In this document: positions 1 through 13,001 of the stretch, piece by piece
Position numbering within the stretch: position 1 is the stretch's first letter
Layout of the letters: the number at the start of each line of letters is the position of its first letter
Assembly: GCF_000204055.1 (NCBI RefSeq)
Contig: NW_006768825.1
Coordinates: 62,001 to 126,000, forward strand
DNA length: 64,000 bases
Direction of reading: 5' to 3'
Source: Melampsora larici-populina 98AG31
Lineage: Eukaryota > Basidiomycota > Pucciniomycetes > Pucciniales > Melampsoraceae
Program-made: the position numbers and the translations under genes
Notes under the pieces: generated by a model
Database searches by the model: none
What the model was told of the DNA's origin: nothing
Seen by the model: only the letters and a program-made list of their open reading frames with translations

Positions 1-12
1 TTCTTTATTCAG

Positions 13-198
13 ATTTTGTTACGCTTTTCATCTGGATTTCAACTTTGGTCAAAAGATTTAGTTGATAATGAGGATTCAATCGATTTGAAGTTACTTGAAA
101 TTTGGTACTATTATCAATTAAATGCTTTAAATTCTTTAAAAGAGATTATTTCTAATTTTCCTAAATTGATGGAGATTTTAAACTCTTCAACTCAATGA
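13..198 (+). CDS. 3'-terminal exon of a gene truncated by the window edge
   Basis: An open frame follows a good intron acceptor (pyrimidine-rich, ending CAG at 10-12) and runs in phase 0 for 61 residues to a TGA at 196-198. The peptide starts ILLRFSSGFQLW and ends NSSTQ. It is mainly helical, with a run rich in Leu, Ile, Asn and Tyr, and has no recognisable motif. The rest of the gene lies left of the window, so neither function nor total length can be given. The exon reading rests only on the acceptor, the frame and the codon composition, and an unrelated chance ORF is possible. Confidence 0.45.
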   Translation: MLLRFSSGFQLWSKDLVDNEDSIDLKLLEIWYYYQLNALNSLKEIISNFPKLMEILNSSTQ

Positions 199-1000
199 TA
201 CATACTCAACTTGTTACTTTTAACTTTCTCTTAGAAACTTTTGGGTTTGACTCTGCCATTTTTGTTCAAGAGAAGGGGTGAAATTTTCATAAACATTGTT
301 ACCTTGTCTTCTGCAAAATCTTCTCTTGTTCGTTGAATTTGTACATCATGAAAAATTAAGCATGAAAAGACAACAAACTTTCTTGCTTCGACTAGATGAC
401 CGGATCTCTGAGGTAAGCTAGTCCCTTATGTTTTCAACTTGTTTAGTCAGTGTGTATGAGATAAAGCCTTTAAAGTTTGCGAATTACCCGCCGAACTTGA
501 ACTGCTAAATCCACGTCTCATGATTCAGGGCTTTTGAGGGGTGATTGCAAATTTAGTTGAAGGTAATACAAAAGATCACATTATCCTACATTATCTTTAA
601 AAAAACGGGATATATTTAAAACCTGACAAGGATTTATGTATCGAAAAACGAGACTAGCCAACAAATATGAAAGAATAGAAGTAGATGAAGATAAAAGTAC
701 ATCAAAAAAAGGTTTTTTGTTTGATTTTTTCTCGACACTCCAGATCTAAAAAAAATTGAACAAAACAATTGGAAAGTTTTTTTACATTTTGAACAAGTTT
801 TAAAACCGATTTCGAGTAAACAAAGAAGCAGTGAGCAATACGGCGACCTAAGATACAAAGACAAAAAGGATTTATAAACAAATCAACAACAATCATTCAA
901 ACATCTCAAACGTTCAAATTCAAATCAAACACGCCAATTAGTCAAAACGAACACCCAACTAAACCCTTTCCTGATTTCAATAAAAAACGGATAAACCAAT
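199..1000. other. Intergenic between two tail-to-tail genes
   Basis: This AT-rich sequence presumably holds the two 3' UTRs. The reading frames on the minus strand (around 634-896) are low-complexity Phe/Leu/Lys stretches with no splice context. Nothing else was seen. Confidence 0.5.
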
Positions 1001-3034
1001 TTACACAGAAGATAAAAGGGATCGATCAAAAGAAGGAAGAAAAGTTTTCCTAGGATTTTCGTAATCATAGTAAGATCTAGGAACACTCAAAGGATTCACT
1101 TTCCAATCTGATTCAAGTTTAATTTTCTTTTCTTCAATCGAATAATAATCTTCATCACAAAGAATATAAGAAATATGACCTTTATGAACCATGATGAGAT
1201 CTTTTTCCGATCTTTCATCGATTTCTAAACTACTCCATCTTCTCTTTGAGCCGATTGTTTCGATTTCTTCTCGGTCGGTTCGTAATGAATTACTTTCAGA
1301 AGAAGATCTACGAGTTGATGGACGAGTCGAATTGGATTCTTCTTCCCACTGTGAATCAAGAAGAGGTGAAGATCTTGATTGATGACTTTCAAATGACTGA
1401 GGTTCAGGTGATTGACTAAACTGATCTTCAAGTTGAGGTTTAATTTTCTTTTGTTGATTAGGATTAAAACTTTCAAGGATCTCAATGATTGCTTGAGATC
1501 TATATAACGAATTAGTTGCTAATGATTTAAATTCTTCTTTAAAGATCGCTTCAGTTCTTACTCTAGCATATTCTAATCTAGATAAATAAACTTGAACCGT
1601 ACGTAAGCTAACTTTGTATCTTAATGAATTCCTTTCGTCTTCTTCTTCTTGATTTGGTTCATTAATCAGACAAAGAACTGATTCTTTTAACCAGATTGAT
1701 ACTCTAACTGATTCGATTGGAAAGACTGGAATACCAATCGATTTACAAAAAGTTTGATATCGGTTTAATGTATGTAGATGTGGATCAGGTTTGGGTTTTG
1801 AAAACTTTTTTGAATTCTTATATCCATTTTGTGAAACTTGAGATTGTCTCCTTGCTTCACGTATTGAGTTTAATGCGATTTCCAACTTGTGATCTGGCAG
1901 CATGGAAAATTACACAAAACAAACAGAAATTTAATCATCGCGTTTTGGTGAGAATGAGGGATATTGAAACAAAAGACTTACCACCAGATTGATCATTCAA
2001 AACTCGAAGTATAGAAACACGATCAAAGTTACCCAATTTATTAGAACCATGATTGAACTGATCAAACGCTTCATGATCACTATTAGAATTTTGAACAAGA
2101 TTGGAATGAAACGGATTAATAGTAGAACGAGTGATAGGTAATTGTTCTAGAATCTCTAAAAGGACTTCACTATTCATCAACATCTTTTCATCACCCTCGC
2201 AATCATGATCGAATAAATGATAAGTTTTAAGTCTGACGGTTTCCAACGAAGTCACATAACATCTTACACTTTTACGTAAAGGGACTACTCGTGTCTTTGT
2301 TGAAACCACATCACCTTGAATCCAAATCACAACTTTAAGATGATGTATAGGCCAAGGTGAAAGATGGATAGAGTGACAATAATCTGTATACCTATCTAAT
2401 AAGTAGATCAATCTATCAAACGGTTGATTATTTGATTCTTGATCTATTGTTTCTGATTCTGACCAATCTTGATTTGATTTTGATGGAGTTTGAGTCTCAT
2501 CAGATTCTTTGAAATTCTTTTGTAAGATCTTTCTCCTAAAATCATGAATAATTTTACGTGCTTGGTTTGATTTTGAACCTGTCAGAATAATTAGCCCAAA
2601 AAAATCACGATTAGTGATTTATAAAAATGTTGAATGGATAAATTGATCAAAGAAAGTTACTCACAATCTTCGGGAAATTTTTGAAAGTGATTAATCACAT
2701 TGGTTTGGAATTGAGATAATTTACTTAAAGAATTAATCGAATTCAAATCAAATGAAGGAATTGATTTAAACTGATCTAAATCAATCTTCATCACATCGGG
2801 TTGAAATTTACTAGGAGGAATACTAGAATTTATATCCTCATTGACGTTTGATCTTTTCTTTGAAATCATAAGTGAATCAAGAGAATCTAATCCATCATCT
2901 TCATCATCACCATCAATCTCTCTATGATCTTTAATTTGAAACTTTTCTGAGAATGGAAATTGACTGGTATCATAAACATTTGACCTTAGACTTGGAGCAA
3001 ATTGATGTGTAGTGATATTGATCATATTGATCAT
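1001..3034 (-). CDS. Orphan 619-aa protein with a tandemly duplicated domain
   Basis: Three exons on the minus strand: 3034-2665, 2578-1982 and 1893-1001 (phases 1 and 1), giving 619 residues. I do not recognise the gene. Residues 1-123 are acidic and Asn/Ser-rich. Two related segments follow, at about 180-271 and 361-466. They share the pattern L(D/N)RY..(Y/F)C.SI....PI...(K/R)V.IW(I/L), then a basic S(V/L)R, then a LE..R helix and a closing EILE. Residues 467-619 are a charged Ser/Arg-rich tail. The RY..FC..I..FP....V..WL pattern is reminiscent of the SAM-like core-binding domain of tyrosine recombinases, but no catalytic R-H-R-Y domain follows. That resemblance is an inference by eye. Start ATG is at 3034, with another in-frame ATG three codons on. 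Confidence 0.75.
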
Positions 3035-5371
3035 AGGGATTTATATCTTGTGATGAGGGTGATTTAAAAGGATAGTATGTAGGATAGACAGAGTGATCGT
3101 GATGAAGTGTTGAAAGGGCGGTGATTGTTTATAAGGTGACGATCAAGTGATACTGTATGATCTTCAATTGAGTTTGTTCAAATAACAGTCGGGCCTTCAA
3201 ACTATGATGCGGATTGAATTTTTGTGATAAATAAATTGTAGATCAGAAATTAAAACTAAAAGATAAAGATGATGAAGATCGATTTGAGATCATGTGATTT
3301 TGTAAAAAGAGATGATCAGTTCAAGAACCCAAGCCAACATCAAGGAGGAAAGAAAAGGTTTAATAGTCAGTTTTTCAAAAAAAGGCAAAGCTAGTCATTA
3401 AGAAATTTCGAAATATGTAAAAATTGTTTACATACCCTTTAAAAGTTCAAAGAAATGAGCTTACAAACAAACCAAAAAGACAAGAGTTTAAATCGGCGAT
3501 GATCACCTAAAAACCGAAAAAAAGTGTGATGGTATTTAAGAATGTCAATGTCGTGTTACCAGCAGCAGCAATCTCAGTGCTCAGTGTTTAGGGAAGGAAA
3601 GTAGAATGAAGATCAATCATACGGGATAAGATTAAGAAAAACTCAGGAGTCAAGCTCACAAAGGTTAAAGTTACCAAAAGAGTTGCAACAGTGTATATGA
3701 AAAGAAAAAGAAATGGATTGGTGATTGAGTTACACACACAAAAAGGAAATCGTTAGATCAAGAAACTAATGCGTAGAATAAAGCAACAACGTCGATCCAC
3801 AAAAAAAAACAATGCAAATCGTCACGGTCAAGCAAGCTGATACACACAAAAAAGATCAATTGTCAAGCGAAGAGATGAGCCAAAGATTGAACTCAGGAAA
3901 TATGTAGAAAAAAAATGTGATAAAAAGCTTCGTCTTAGATAAATTGAATGTTAAAATTATCACGATGGATGATCAAATCTCAGGATAAAACAAAAGTTAT
4001 GATCACTATGTAAAATTCTAAGAAGAAAAAAAAACCAAGAAAAAAGAGAGGACTTTGATCGGGAAAAGAAGTAAAGTCTAATAAATCTTTAACGATCAAT
4101 AAACTAACGCGCAGCGCTAGGAGTGAGTTTGAAGAATAGTTGATATATGGTTGATATATATGATATACGTATGTCGGTCTGCAAGGTGATGAGAAATTCG
4201 AATGAGAAAAGAAGGAAGAATTTTGAAAAGGAAGAGATGATAGAATTTATATATCTATATGCATGTATATTGTATATCGCTAAGATTGAACTTAAAGATC
4301 AAGGAGAAAGACTGCGTACTTTAACGTTGAATGAAGATTGAATGATCCTTTACCAACGTGTAAATGATTGATGAATGAATTTGAGAGACTAGAGAAGGAT
4401 TTAAAGAAAACTAGGGATTGTAAATTAAATTGACGTGATGATTTTTTGGTCCATCGGAACGATCGAAAAAGTTATAGGCATACATTGAGCACTAAAGTGG
4501 TTTAGTCGTGTTACTTAAGAGTGTACATGAGAGAGATGATGGAAGGATGAGTTGATGGATGTAGTTCGATTTTGATAACTGATCGATTGTGCAAGACTAA
4601 TTTGCTAAAACTGATCCGTCTCAGTTCAACAATTGACAAAAGAAAGAAGAACTATTGAATTCAGCAGAGGAGATGTACTGTCAAAGTGATCAAGAACAAA
4701 CAAACGATCATTTTAGGTTCCAATCAATCACAAGATCAACTCACTCCAAGATGAAAACTAAGAAACTTTACGATCACAAATCTGTAGCAAAAATCCCTAA
4801 AACAGTTTCAGTTTTGTATTGATTCATGAAGTGCAATGAATGGTGGATATCACCGTGTCTGCGTGCTCACTGTGTAGTTGCTCGTCGAGAAGCGCACATC
4901 GACTCCGTTTCAGGGAGAAATTTGGAAAGCTTGTTCGCTCCTCGACTCACCGACCGCTACACAGACTGTATGCAGCATCACCGGGCAGCATGCAACAGGT
5001 AGCTCGAAGGGAATACAACAGGCTCGAGGGTGACTCACTATGTGTAGCTCACTTTGAAGTATTCAACCAAAATCAAAATCTTGTAAACTTCATATCCAGT
5101 GCTCAACTTTTGTTTGCGAACAATTCCTTCGTATACAAATCAAAGAATCTCGTTATGTTCAATTTCAAAAAAGATCTACGTGAATCAGTACTTTCAAAAC
5201 AATTTCTAATCAAATCTTCTTGAAACATAACGATCTCGTCAATTTTTCCTCTGGAAATATCGTAACACAATCTCAAAAGCACATAACCAGAATAAACCTT
5301 CGTCCGTATTGTCATCAAGACTTTCTCTTTGAAAAATCATTTCTAATAAATCGTAAATAACCTATCACCCA
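3035..5371. other. Long 5' flank and intergenic region, no convincing gene
   Basis: AT-rich, with many short A-runs typical of a fungal promoter/5' UTR for the minus-strand gene ending at 3034. A more GC-rich patch lies at about 4850-5035. It gives a 127-codon ATG frame on + (4840-5223) that starts with several Cys and Ser and then turns AT-rich. It has no motif and no supporting splice structure, so it is not called a gene. Confidence 0.4.
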
Positions 5372-7757
5372 TCAATCTTTTAATTTATTTTGACGATTAT
5401 CATAAACGTATCTTTTCATTCGATCGATAAGAGTCGAATGGATTTCATTCAACTTAACAATCACCCAAGAAGAAAAACATAACAATTCATCAGTGATTAA
5501 AAAATAACATGATTGGATTATGATTGGATTTGACACAAAGGTATCACTTACAAGTTGGAAATGTCTAGTTAAACCACCTCTATCTGGATGAGTTTCTAAC
5601 GCTAACTTTTTGAAAGCTGATCTAATGTCACGTTGACATGCAGTTCTTTTAACTCCTAACACCTAAATCAAACCAATCAAATCAAAACCAAATACATTTT
5701 AGAACTGAACATAGAAATGAGGTTTTAGGGGAGAAGACAGAAAAAAATGAGATCTAACTTTATAATATCCTAATTGCGATCTAGCAAGTCTTAAAGCTTC
5801 TTGATAACCTTTTTCTTTCAAAGCTGCTTCCAAAGCTTTTTCTTTCGAAATTTCAGCTTGACGGATCAATGATTGATTAACGGTCATATTAAATCTGATT
5901 TGTTGTTGTTGATGATGATATTGATTAAGAAAAGCACATCTCCTCTTAACTTGATTCAATTCTTCATTAATCAAATTCAAATTCAAATTCACTACTAAAT
6001 TATAACCATTAAGGAATCTGAAATAATGGATCAGACGTGAATAAGTGTCTATGGATTGAAATAGATTATAATCTCTGTATGCCCAGATCCTTGATTTGTA
6101 AAGAAATGCAATCAAAAGGAATTTCTTTAATCTGATCGGTATCATTGGAGCTCTTGCATTCATGTTGTCAACTAAGGCTTTTGAACTTAAGATCTCGGTG
6201 GTATATTTGATCACTTCATGAATATATTTTTCAAGTTCTTGAACGTTGGTCATCTTATTAAGTTTCTATGTCAAACCAATCACAACAAAAATCAGTACAA
6301 AGAATTCAACTTTCAAAAGCCTGGACGTCTATCACTCAACTTTGAAACAAGTCTCGATATAGATCACTCTAATGTGATCCTCAAACGTTTGTTCAATAGG
6401 GTGTTGACCCACACGAAGTAAAAGATATCGTATCAATGCGGTCATCTTAGGAAGACTTTCAAGATGTTGATCTATTGAAAGCTTCTTAACTTCATCCTGT
6501 TGAGATAACAAGTATTTCACTCGATTCTTTGTACCACTATTTTGTCAAAAAGAATGAAAATGATCAATAAAAAGAATGGGAATGTTCTGATTGGAATCTT
6601 CTTCGTCAAAAGTAGAGATATAAAGGCTACTCACGTTGAGTTTGAATCTTTTTTGATTTCGTCTAATCTTTCAAAATGTTCTAAACTTTCTTCTAGATTC
6701 CCATAGGAGAAACTGATCAATCCACGTAACCATAAGTCTTGAGGGGTGTCGAAATCAACAGGATCCTTGCATTGACTAAAGCAAAGAAGATCAGATCATT
6801 TAGCAAAAGAAGGTTTGATCTAAAAATGAAAAGTAAAGAAATACTAACGTTGCGACCCATTCAGCTTCTTCTGGGTATCCTAACCAAGCTAAACTTTCAG
6901 CTTTGATTCTCTCTAATTCTAATGGTAAGATTTCTTCAATCGAATCATTTAGATTCCAAATCGTGATTTTATTTTCTAAAATTTTAAAATAGTGATTTAC
7001 TAAATCCCATCTCATTTGACTTTTACATTCATAAATTTTCTTTTCTATAAAGATTAACCAATGTAAGATTTTGGTTAAATTTTGAAAATCTACAATCGAT
7101 TTTTGGTTCCGATGAATTAGATTTAAAAGGAAAAAATCGTTTCGAACTCTTGACCAAAGTTGATGAGCCGATTCCAATTCAAATAAATTGATGTACGATT
7201 TAAATAATTGTATGATTTGAGTGACTATTAGTTTTTGATAACGTAAAGCAGTCTTAATCAAGATCACATTCATTGCAATAGATTTTTCTAAATCGTCAAT
7301 CACACCACGATGGTCATTCATGATAAGTTTACATGACGCATTGTTCGATAAAGCGATTGCTGCAATTTGCATTACATCTTTTGGAATGGGTTCTTTGAGT
7401 TTTGAAAACGACTCAATGAGTTTTCTATAAGATTTCATGGCTTCCTAGATGTAAAACAAAACCCACATAAGGATGTGAGTTTGAACAGCGAGTCAGTAAA
7501 GTAAACTATCGATTCAATTGAAGATCAGAAGCTAGAGATACTTCTTTACTTACCGAATAATTCAAATCTTGATAAAATGATCGTCCTTGGATCAAGTCAT
7601 CGTTATTCATAGGTATATGATCAGAAAACAACTCATGTGGATAAATTCTGATCAATTCATCCAACTTTGGATCATTTCCTATCAAGATTATATTGGTAAG
7701 ATTTATATTTTCATGTTCTACATTCATCATTGGGTCCTTGATGTCTTGAGGATTCAT
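5372..7757 (-). CDS. DNAJC7-type co-chaperone: TPR-like helices plus C-terminal J domain
   Basis: Seven exons on the minus strand (7757-7554, 7444-6849, 6775-6635, 6536-6341, 6265-5759, 5662-5552, 5452-5372) keep one frame and give 611 residues. The C-terminus is a J domain, starting at LGYYKVLGV (about 545) and carrying the HPD tripeptide at H573-P574-D575 with the following RGG. This is the motif that stimulates Hsp70 ATPase activity, so the protein should be an active Hsp40-class co-chaperone. Upstream are helical, Leu/Ala-rich segments such as LAWLGYPEEAEW and GNLEESLEHFERL that look like TPR repeats. TPRs followed by a C-terminal J domain is the DNAJC7 (TPR2) arrangement, which bridges Hsp70 and Hsp90. 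There is no signal peptide, so it is probably cytosolic. The exon 4/5 junction uses a weak donor (GTTGAG), chosen because it alone keeps the frame. Confidence 0.82.
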
Positions 7758-10461
7758 TATAAAAAGGCGTTACTTCATATGGATATTTTGGAATAAGAAC
7801 TTTTGGAAATGGAAAGAAAATGAGTAAAGAACGATTGAAACCGATCTAAGAGGTCACTTTTTATATTGCGTAGAGCTGCTTAGAGATTGGTCATCAACAT
7901 CACCCAATTTCATCCGGACTTCCAATCTGATTGCTTAGAAAACTCATCCAAGCCTTTGCTCTGAGTTGGTGTAATTCTACGCTGTTTTTTTCACAGAACG
8001 AAGTTGTATTCGACACCCTTGGCACTGCCACCAAATCTTGCGGGAAACTTTATGACGGAAAACTTTGGATGGTGTATCATTCTATGAATAAGGATGAAGT
8101 GAAGGGATTCATCGAGGATAAGGACATCTAAGCAAATTATCACCGGTGGACTTTAAATCAGTGACTTAGGAAAATGAACATTCATTCTCTGTGGCCTTCC
8201 AAGACTACGTATCCCGAAACTAAGGATCTCCTGCGCTGAAGGAAAAGTATTGTATAATACAGATCACATATGTGATCATCAAAGGCAAACTGCGCCTCGA
8301 CTTTCTGAAGCTTTGTAACTCGTTTTCAACTTCATAGCCAATCTAAGAAGATCCTTTGTAAATTTTTATATCTCAGCCTTGATTTACCAACCAGATAATT
8401 AAGAAGAAAAGATCCGAACAAGAAATTGGAAAATTGCTAGAGCTGGTTTCATGAACCTTCTCGCAACTTCCTCGACAATTTTGGTCGAATTTTTGATAAC
8501 AAGATTGATTGTAGATCCAACGATGGCCTGCCGCCTTGATGCAATCAATTTGTATGCATTGATATAATTTTTTATGCTGTCAGAAAGGTCCGTGATCAAG
8601 AGTAGAAAAAAACAAATAAAGTTTAAATTGTTGATCGGATTTGGTTATTGAGAGAAGCACGTAGATCGCCGAAAGCTGATATCGATATGTATGCATTCAT
8701 CTAAAAATATGATGACTTGACTGTGAAGAAGTTGTCATATATACAAGCCACCTTAGTGGTAACTTCATAGCTTACGACATCCATCTCGGATCGATTATCA
8801 TCAATTTTCACTTTCATCAATAGCACCCAGTTAATCGGATACAGCTGACATAGTCAATTCGACGGAGATCGATGATGCGAATGTCAATCAAAAACTTTGA
8901 TCGTCACAGCAAACCGAGCAGTTTTTATCCTGGTTTGACTGTTTTGATACGTAGTCATTGACCATGAGTATCACAGAACACGAATGTTCATGTTATGATA
9001 GACCCGCCAAGATATCTTAACCCGTAAAATAAACTCGATCAATCCACCACGCTGAACATTGAGAACCTGATCAAGCTTGGGATGATGACTCAGAGTGACT
9101 AATGTGAGTTTCAGGCGATTGTTGATGTAGATCCGGATGTATTTGCAGGACAATGAAAAAGCAAAATCATTGAGAGAGAGGATGAGCTTGAGCGAAGGTT
9201 CATAAGAGATTGAAGCGGCGCGAGGACGTTTTAGGCGCCAACGGTTTCTTGAGAGGAAACCCCATCGGAGTGAAGCCAAAGAAATCTTTTGGTGACTAGG
9301 CTAAGCAGGGCTGAGCTCAAGATTGGAAGGTGATCCGTCAATCCATCCTCCTCGAATCAAAATCCAAGACATCGACTTGTTGACTGCTCAGCCTGTGCTG
9401 TTGACTCACCTTGTGACATGTATGGATCTCATCAGTGTCACTGAGAGATATCAACTCTATAAACTTGTGTCATGCCTTGTGTTTTCTGTGATATGTGTAT
9501 TTGCGCCCTTCCGCTCATCTCCACTCGTCTGGCTAATCCTGGCACATCCTCTTAGTTCTCTTGCGGTTTTGTTTCGGAAGAAAAGAATTGAAGTACAATT
9601 TGTATCAACAAATTGTGTAGAACTCGTCATTTAATTTTGGGTTCCCATTATTCATGTGGTTTTCGGATTTGATGGAGCCATGCTAGATCAAAAGATTCAA
9701 CTTCATTTACTATCTCTTATTGGACTAAACAATCTCTTTTGCACACTTCAGGTTTTCTTTTGAGCACCTGGATCGAGGCGTAGATTCTGTGAATCTTTAT
9801 GGTTTTTTGAGGATTGGGAATACTAAATTTGTTTTTATTTTACAATACTCTCAGAAATAAAAACTTCCTATTTGGCAAGCGCGGAAGCAGCAATCCTTGG
9901 ACAGATCTTGTAGGATCTTGTCAGAGGTATTGACTGGTATTGATCCGAGATATTGTTTAAAGTTTTGCGCTAAAAAAAAAACTCGGATTGGAAAATTCAA
10001 GGTAAATTTGTTGACTGTGCGGGTACTCCACGTAATGACCACGCCTCTCATCTTGCCAATGTGAGTAAGGTGTTTGAGATCCACTGAGAAGGTAAGAATT
10101 GTATACCCCGAGCGTATATTTTTGGTCAAGTTGAAAGGTTTCCTCAATCAATCTTCACTTTCCTTAAGGCCCAAGCCATAAGTTGAAAAAGAGTGAATGA
10201 ACTCACTAAACATGAAACCTTAAGAGCATCAAGTGTCTAACGTATATTTATTTGAGGTTAGATGACGACCCCAAGTCAAATAACTCAAGTTATCCTTTCA
10301 AAATTGTAACCAGGTACAGCCTCATGACTCACAAACAATCAACTATTACATCAAACCAATTCATTTCCCTAGTAAAGTATCACATTGTACATATAATTGA
10401 TAATATAAAAACTGATAGTAAAAAAAACACATATAATTTTCCAAAGAAGATAAAAGTGAGA
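7758..10461. other. 2.7-kb gene-poor interval with a possible gene remnant
   Basis: No complete gene was found. A 66-codon frame on the minus strand (8599-8399) is helix-forming, with an Ile/Val/Lys-rich sequence ending FQFLVRIFSS, and looks protein-like. It starts at TTG, has no acceptor AG just upstream, and cannot be joined to further exons. It may be the last exon of a degraded gene. Other frames at about 8971-9634 look like chance. The right end should hold the MED6 3' UTR. Confidence 0.35.
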
Positions 10462-11581
10462 TCAAGTGGTACGTTTAACTTTACGTTTACCAGACGAGTT
10501 AGTTTTCTTTCCACCAATCGTCTCATCCATCAAAGACTCTTGACTCTGTGTATCATTAGAAGAATGTGATAAATTAAAACTTGAATTCGAGTTGATCAAA
10601 TTCAATTCAGCTTGAGAAAGGTTATTAAGATCATCTTGAGGATTTGATGAATGATTTACTTCAGTTATCGTGATAGAAGGTTGAGTAGGATTATCATCAG
10701 GTTTAGAAAACATAGCTAATGCGTTTTGAAAGGCTCTTTCTAATGGAATATTCCGAACTTCGACTTTATCATCCAATGGATTTCTGACTCCTGTAGGTGT
10801 AATCTTTGTGTTTGATGTTTCTAATTTATCGATATCCATTGGTAAATGATTGGATGGTCGTCTACGTTGAACTGGAGAGATCGGTTGAGCTTCATAAGCT
10901 GAAAGTTCAGGCTGATTTGGATCTTGGTCTTGATGTTCGTTTGTATTTGATCCTCCTTCAAAACCCTGATGTCTCGTTTTGATCTTCCATGCATAACCTT
11001 GTTGTGGATCATAGATTGGTTTACGAGATCGTGCAAGATCTAAAAGATCTGATAGAGATGAAAGTGAAGTGAGTAGTCGACATGATAAAGCGGCGTGAAA
11101 TGAAGGAGATTGATAAATGCATGTCTTAAGGATATAATAAGAAGTAATCGGATAAGCTAATGGACAAAAAAAGATTGTCAAAACGTTAATATCACCTTCT
11201 TCAGTTTCTAAACCGATCAGTCTAAATAAAAGCTCACCAACATTCTTCGGGGTTTTTTCTATCTCTCTTTTCAATTACGAATAAACCACCTTCACGGTCA
11301 TCTTCAGGTTTAGAAACCACTAGAGTATATTCAATTCCAACTAATTTCTTCAAAGCTTCTTTTTCTGCCTTTGAATCAAGTGGTGGTTGACCTGAAAACA
11401 TAGACTGCATTCGTAATACTTGATTTGTTGATCTTCTATCATAAAATGGTGAATGTGAAAAGTATTCCATGGCATTCGTTTCATTTAACGGTCCGTTTTC
11501 TAGTACCCATGCTAATGATCTCCATTGTACATGACAGAGATCTGCCGATGGTATTTTGAGTCCAGCGATAGTTGAGGTCAT
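10462..11581 (-). CDS. MED6: Mediator complex subunit 6 (MED6)
   Basis: Two exons, 11581-11242 and 11156-10462, joined in phase 1, give 344 residues. The MED6 family pattern is clear. Near the N-terminus are WVLENGPLNETNAMEYFSHS and FYDRRSTNQVLRMQ, then a GIEYTLV strand and LFVIEKRDRKNPEE. After the intron come ITSYYILKTCIYQSPSF, SCRLLTSLSSL and GYAWKIK. The last ~170 residues are a disordered acidic, Asn/Ser/Pro-rich tail ending in a basic GKRKVKR cluster that may be a nuclear localisation signal. MED6 sits in the Mediator head module and helps RNA polymerase II initiation. The donor GTTGGT is non-optimal. It was picked because it gives a ~85-nt intron and a family-like junction, so a few residues there are uncertain. 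Confidence 0.9.
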
Positions 11582-11861
11582 GTTGAATGGATGAAGTGAG
11601 TGAGTTGATGGTCTGGTTGTCTTTGAATGTTGCTGAAAGTGAAGCTCTCATCCAGTCAAGACTAATTTTAGCCGACTGAACTGGAATCTTGAGTTAAATA
11701 TTAGGTCTACTTAAGCCTGAGCTAAGTCTTATGTTGATTTGTTCGGTTTTTGACTTCAGCCTCTTAAGCCATGTTCGCTTGCCTTAAGGCCATACAAATT
11801 TCCAGGAATCAGTGTTGCCGTCGGATCAGATTGTGAAATTCTTCAAGTTAGCTCCTCACAA

Positions 11862-12131
11862 ATGCCATCTTTACAACCCGGGCCTTTGGCGAGGGACTTG
11901 GTAGAGTTTGCTTTACAACTCTCCTTTTCAAAAGATTCAATTCATTTCCAGAAATCCATTTCCAGATTTTACAAAGTCTTGACAAAACTTGCTTGCACAA
12001 ACCCTCTTCAATTTATATATCCTCCTAAAGCAATATCCCCACAAATCATTTCTTTCTTCTTCAAAAACATCAACTCTTCTCATTTAAAAGAGAATCAGTT
12101 TCTAACGTATCCTTTACGGCAAATTTTATAG
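11862..12131 (+). CDS. Hypothetical 89-aa ORF divergent from MED6
   Basis: An ATG-initiated open frame about 280 bp upstream of the MED6 start, on the opposite strand. The 89 residues start MPSLQPGPLARDLVEFALQL. They include an amphipathic helix and a Phe/Ile-rich second half with a FFFKN segment, and have no recognisable motif or signal peptide. A small divergent gene sharing the MED6 promoter is possible, but so is a first exon with undetected partners, or a chance frame. Confidence 0.25.
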   Translation: MPSLQPGPLARDLVEFALQLSFSKDSIHFQKSISRFYKVLTKLACTNPLQFIYPPKAISPQIISFFFKNINSSHLKENQFLTYPLRQIL

Positions 12132-12498
12132 ACATTTTACTCTTGAATTCCTTGAATTGCTAAATCGATGCCCAGCCTCCCAACATTGACATTGAAAACT
12201 TGGGGTTGATATTGAGAGTCTTTTGTTTTGTAAAAATGTATGCGAAGGGCACTGGGATTGTTTTTGAAAAAAAGAATCAATCGGCCTTGAGAAAAAGTAA
12301 ATATACAAGAAATCACTTGAAAGCCATCTAGACCAAGAAGATATTTTGAAAGCGATAATTGAAGGTACTTTGTATCCCTAGCAGTCGACAAGAATTGTAC
12401 ACACTACGTCATTATCCAGTCAATGATAGAAGAAGGTTCATAGATTACAAGCTTACCTGCAACACCCATCGCCATTGCCATTACTTAGATAACTGCAT

Positions 12499-13001
12499 TT
12501 AGCTTATGGGCCATTTGTCACAATCCATGTGATCAGTCCTGAAAAGTGATTCGTGAGCTTGATCTGCTGGTCCACCGTTATGGACTTTAGTCTTGTATCC
12601 AATACAACCACTTTTTGGATCATTACCTATATATCAAATGAGAGACAAGAAAAGTTTTTAAAGATTGATAAGAAAAAAAAATCACAAATCAGATTTTCTC
12701 TTACCTAAATGATTTTTCTAAAACAAAGGGATTCAAACTTACATTGAAATCGACAATAAGTTTTTTGACCACCTGTATTTGGATCGTTATCATGTGTATA
12801 CCAATTTTTAAAAACACAACCACTTTGTTTAACTTTATTACACAACTCATTGGCACCTTTAGCAGGATCTGGTTTGTTATAAGTTGTCCCATCGTACATA
12901 CAAACTGTACATCTATCAGTGTTAGCTGCCAAACTGAAGGTGGCTAGAGAAACTAATAGGATAGTTAGACTGATGAATAGGTATGATGAAATTCGAGACA
13001 T
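12499..13001 (-). CDS. Small secreted cysteine-rich protein (candidate effector)
   Basis: Two exons, 13001-12743 and 12626-12499 (phase 1), give 128 residues. An upstream in-frame start exists, but the ATG at 13001 opens directly into a canonical signal peptide (MSRISSYLFISLTILL, predicted cleavage after FSLA, about residue 25). The mature ~100 residues hold eight cysteines, starting with a CTVC pair and ending in MDCDKW. The spacing hints at two half-repeats: SGCVFKNW...TYC and SGCIGYKT...MDC. Eight cysteines in a short secreted protein suggest disulfide bonding in an oxidising environment. Rust genomes encode hundreds of such proteins, many acting as effectors at the host interface. No family name can be given, and secretion into the host is inference. 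Confidence 0.75.

Noticed and set aside
11156..11274. Start of a separate gene at the minus-strand frame beginning MKREIEKTPKNVGE
   Set aside because: This frame start overlaps MED6 exon 1 and the intron. The MED6 sequence continues across the junction in phase 1.
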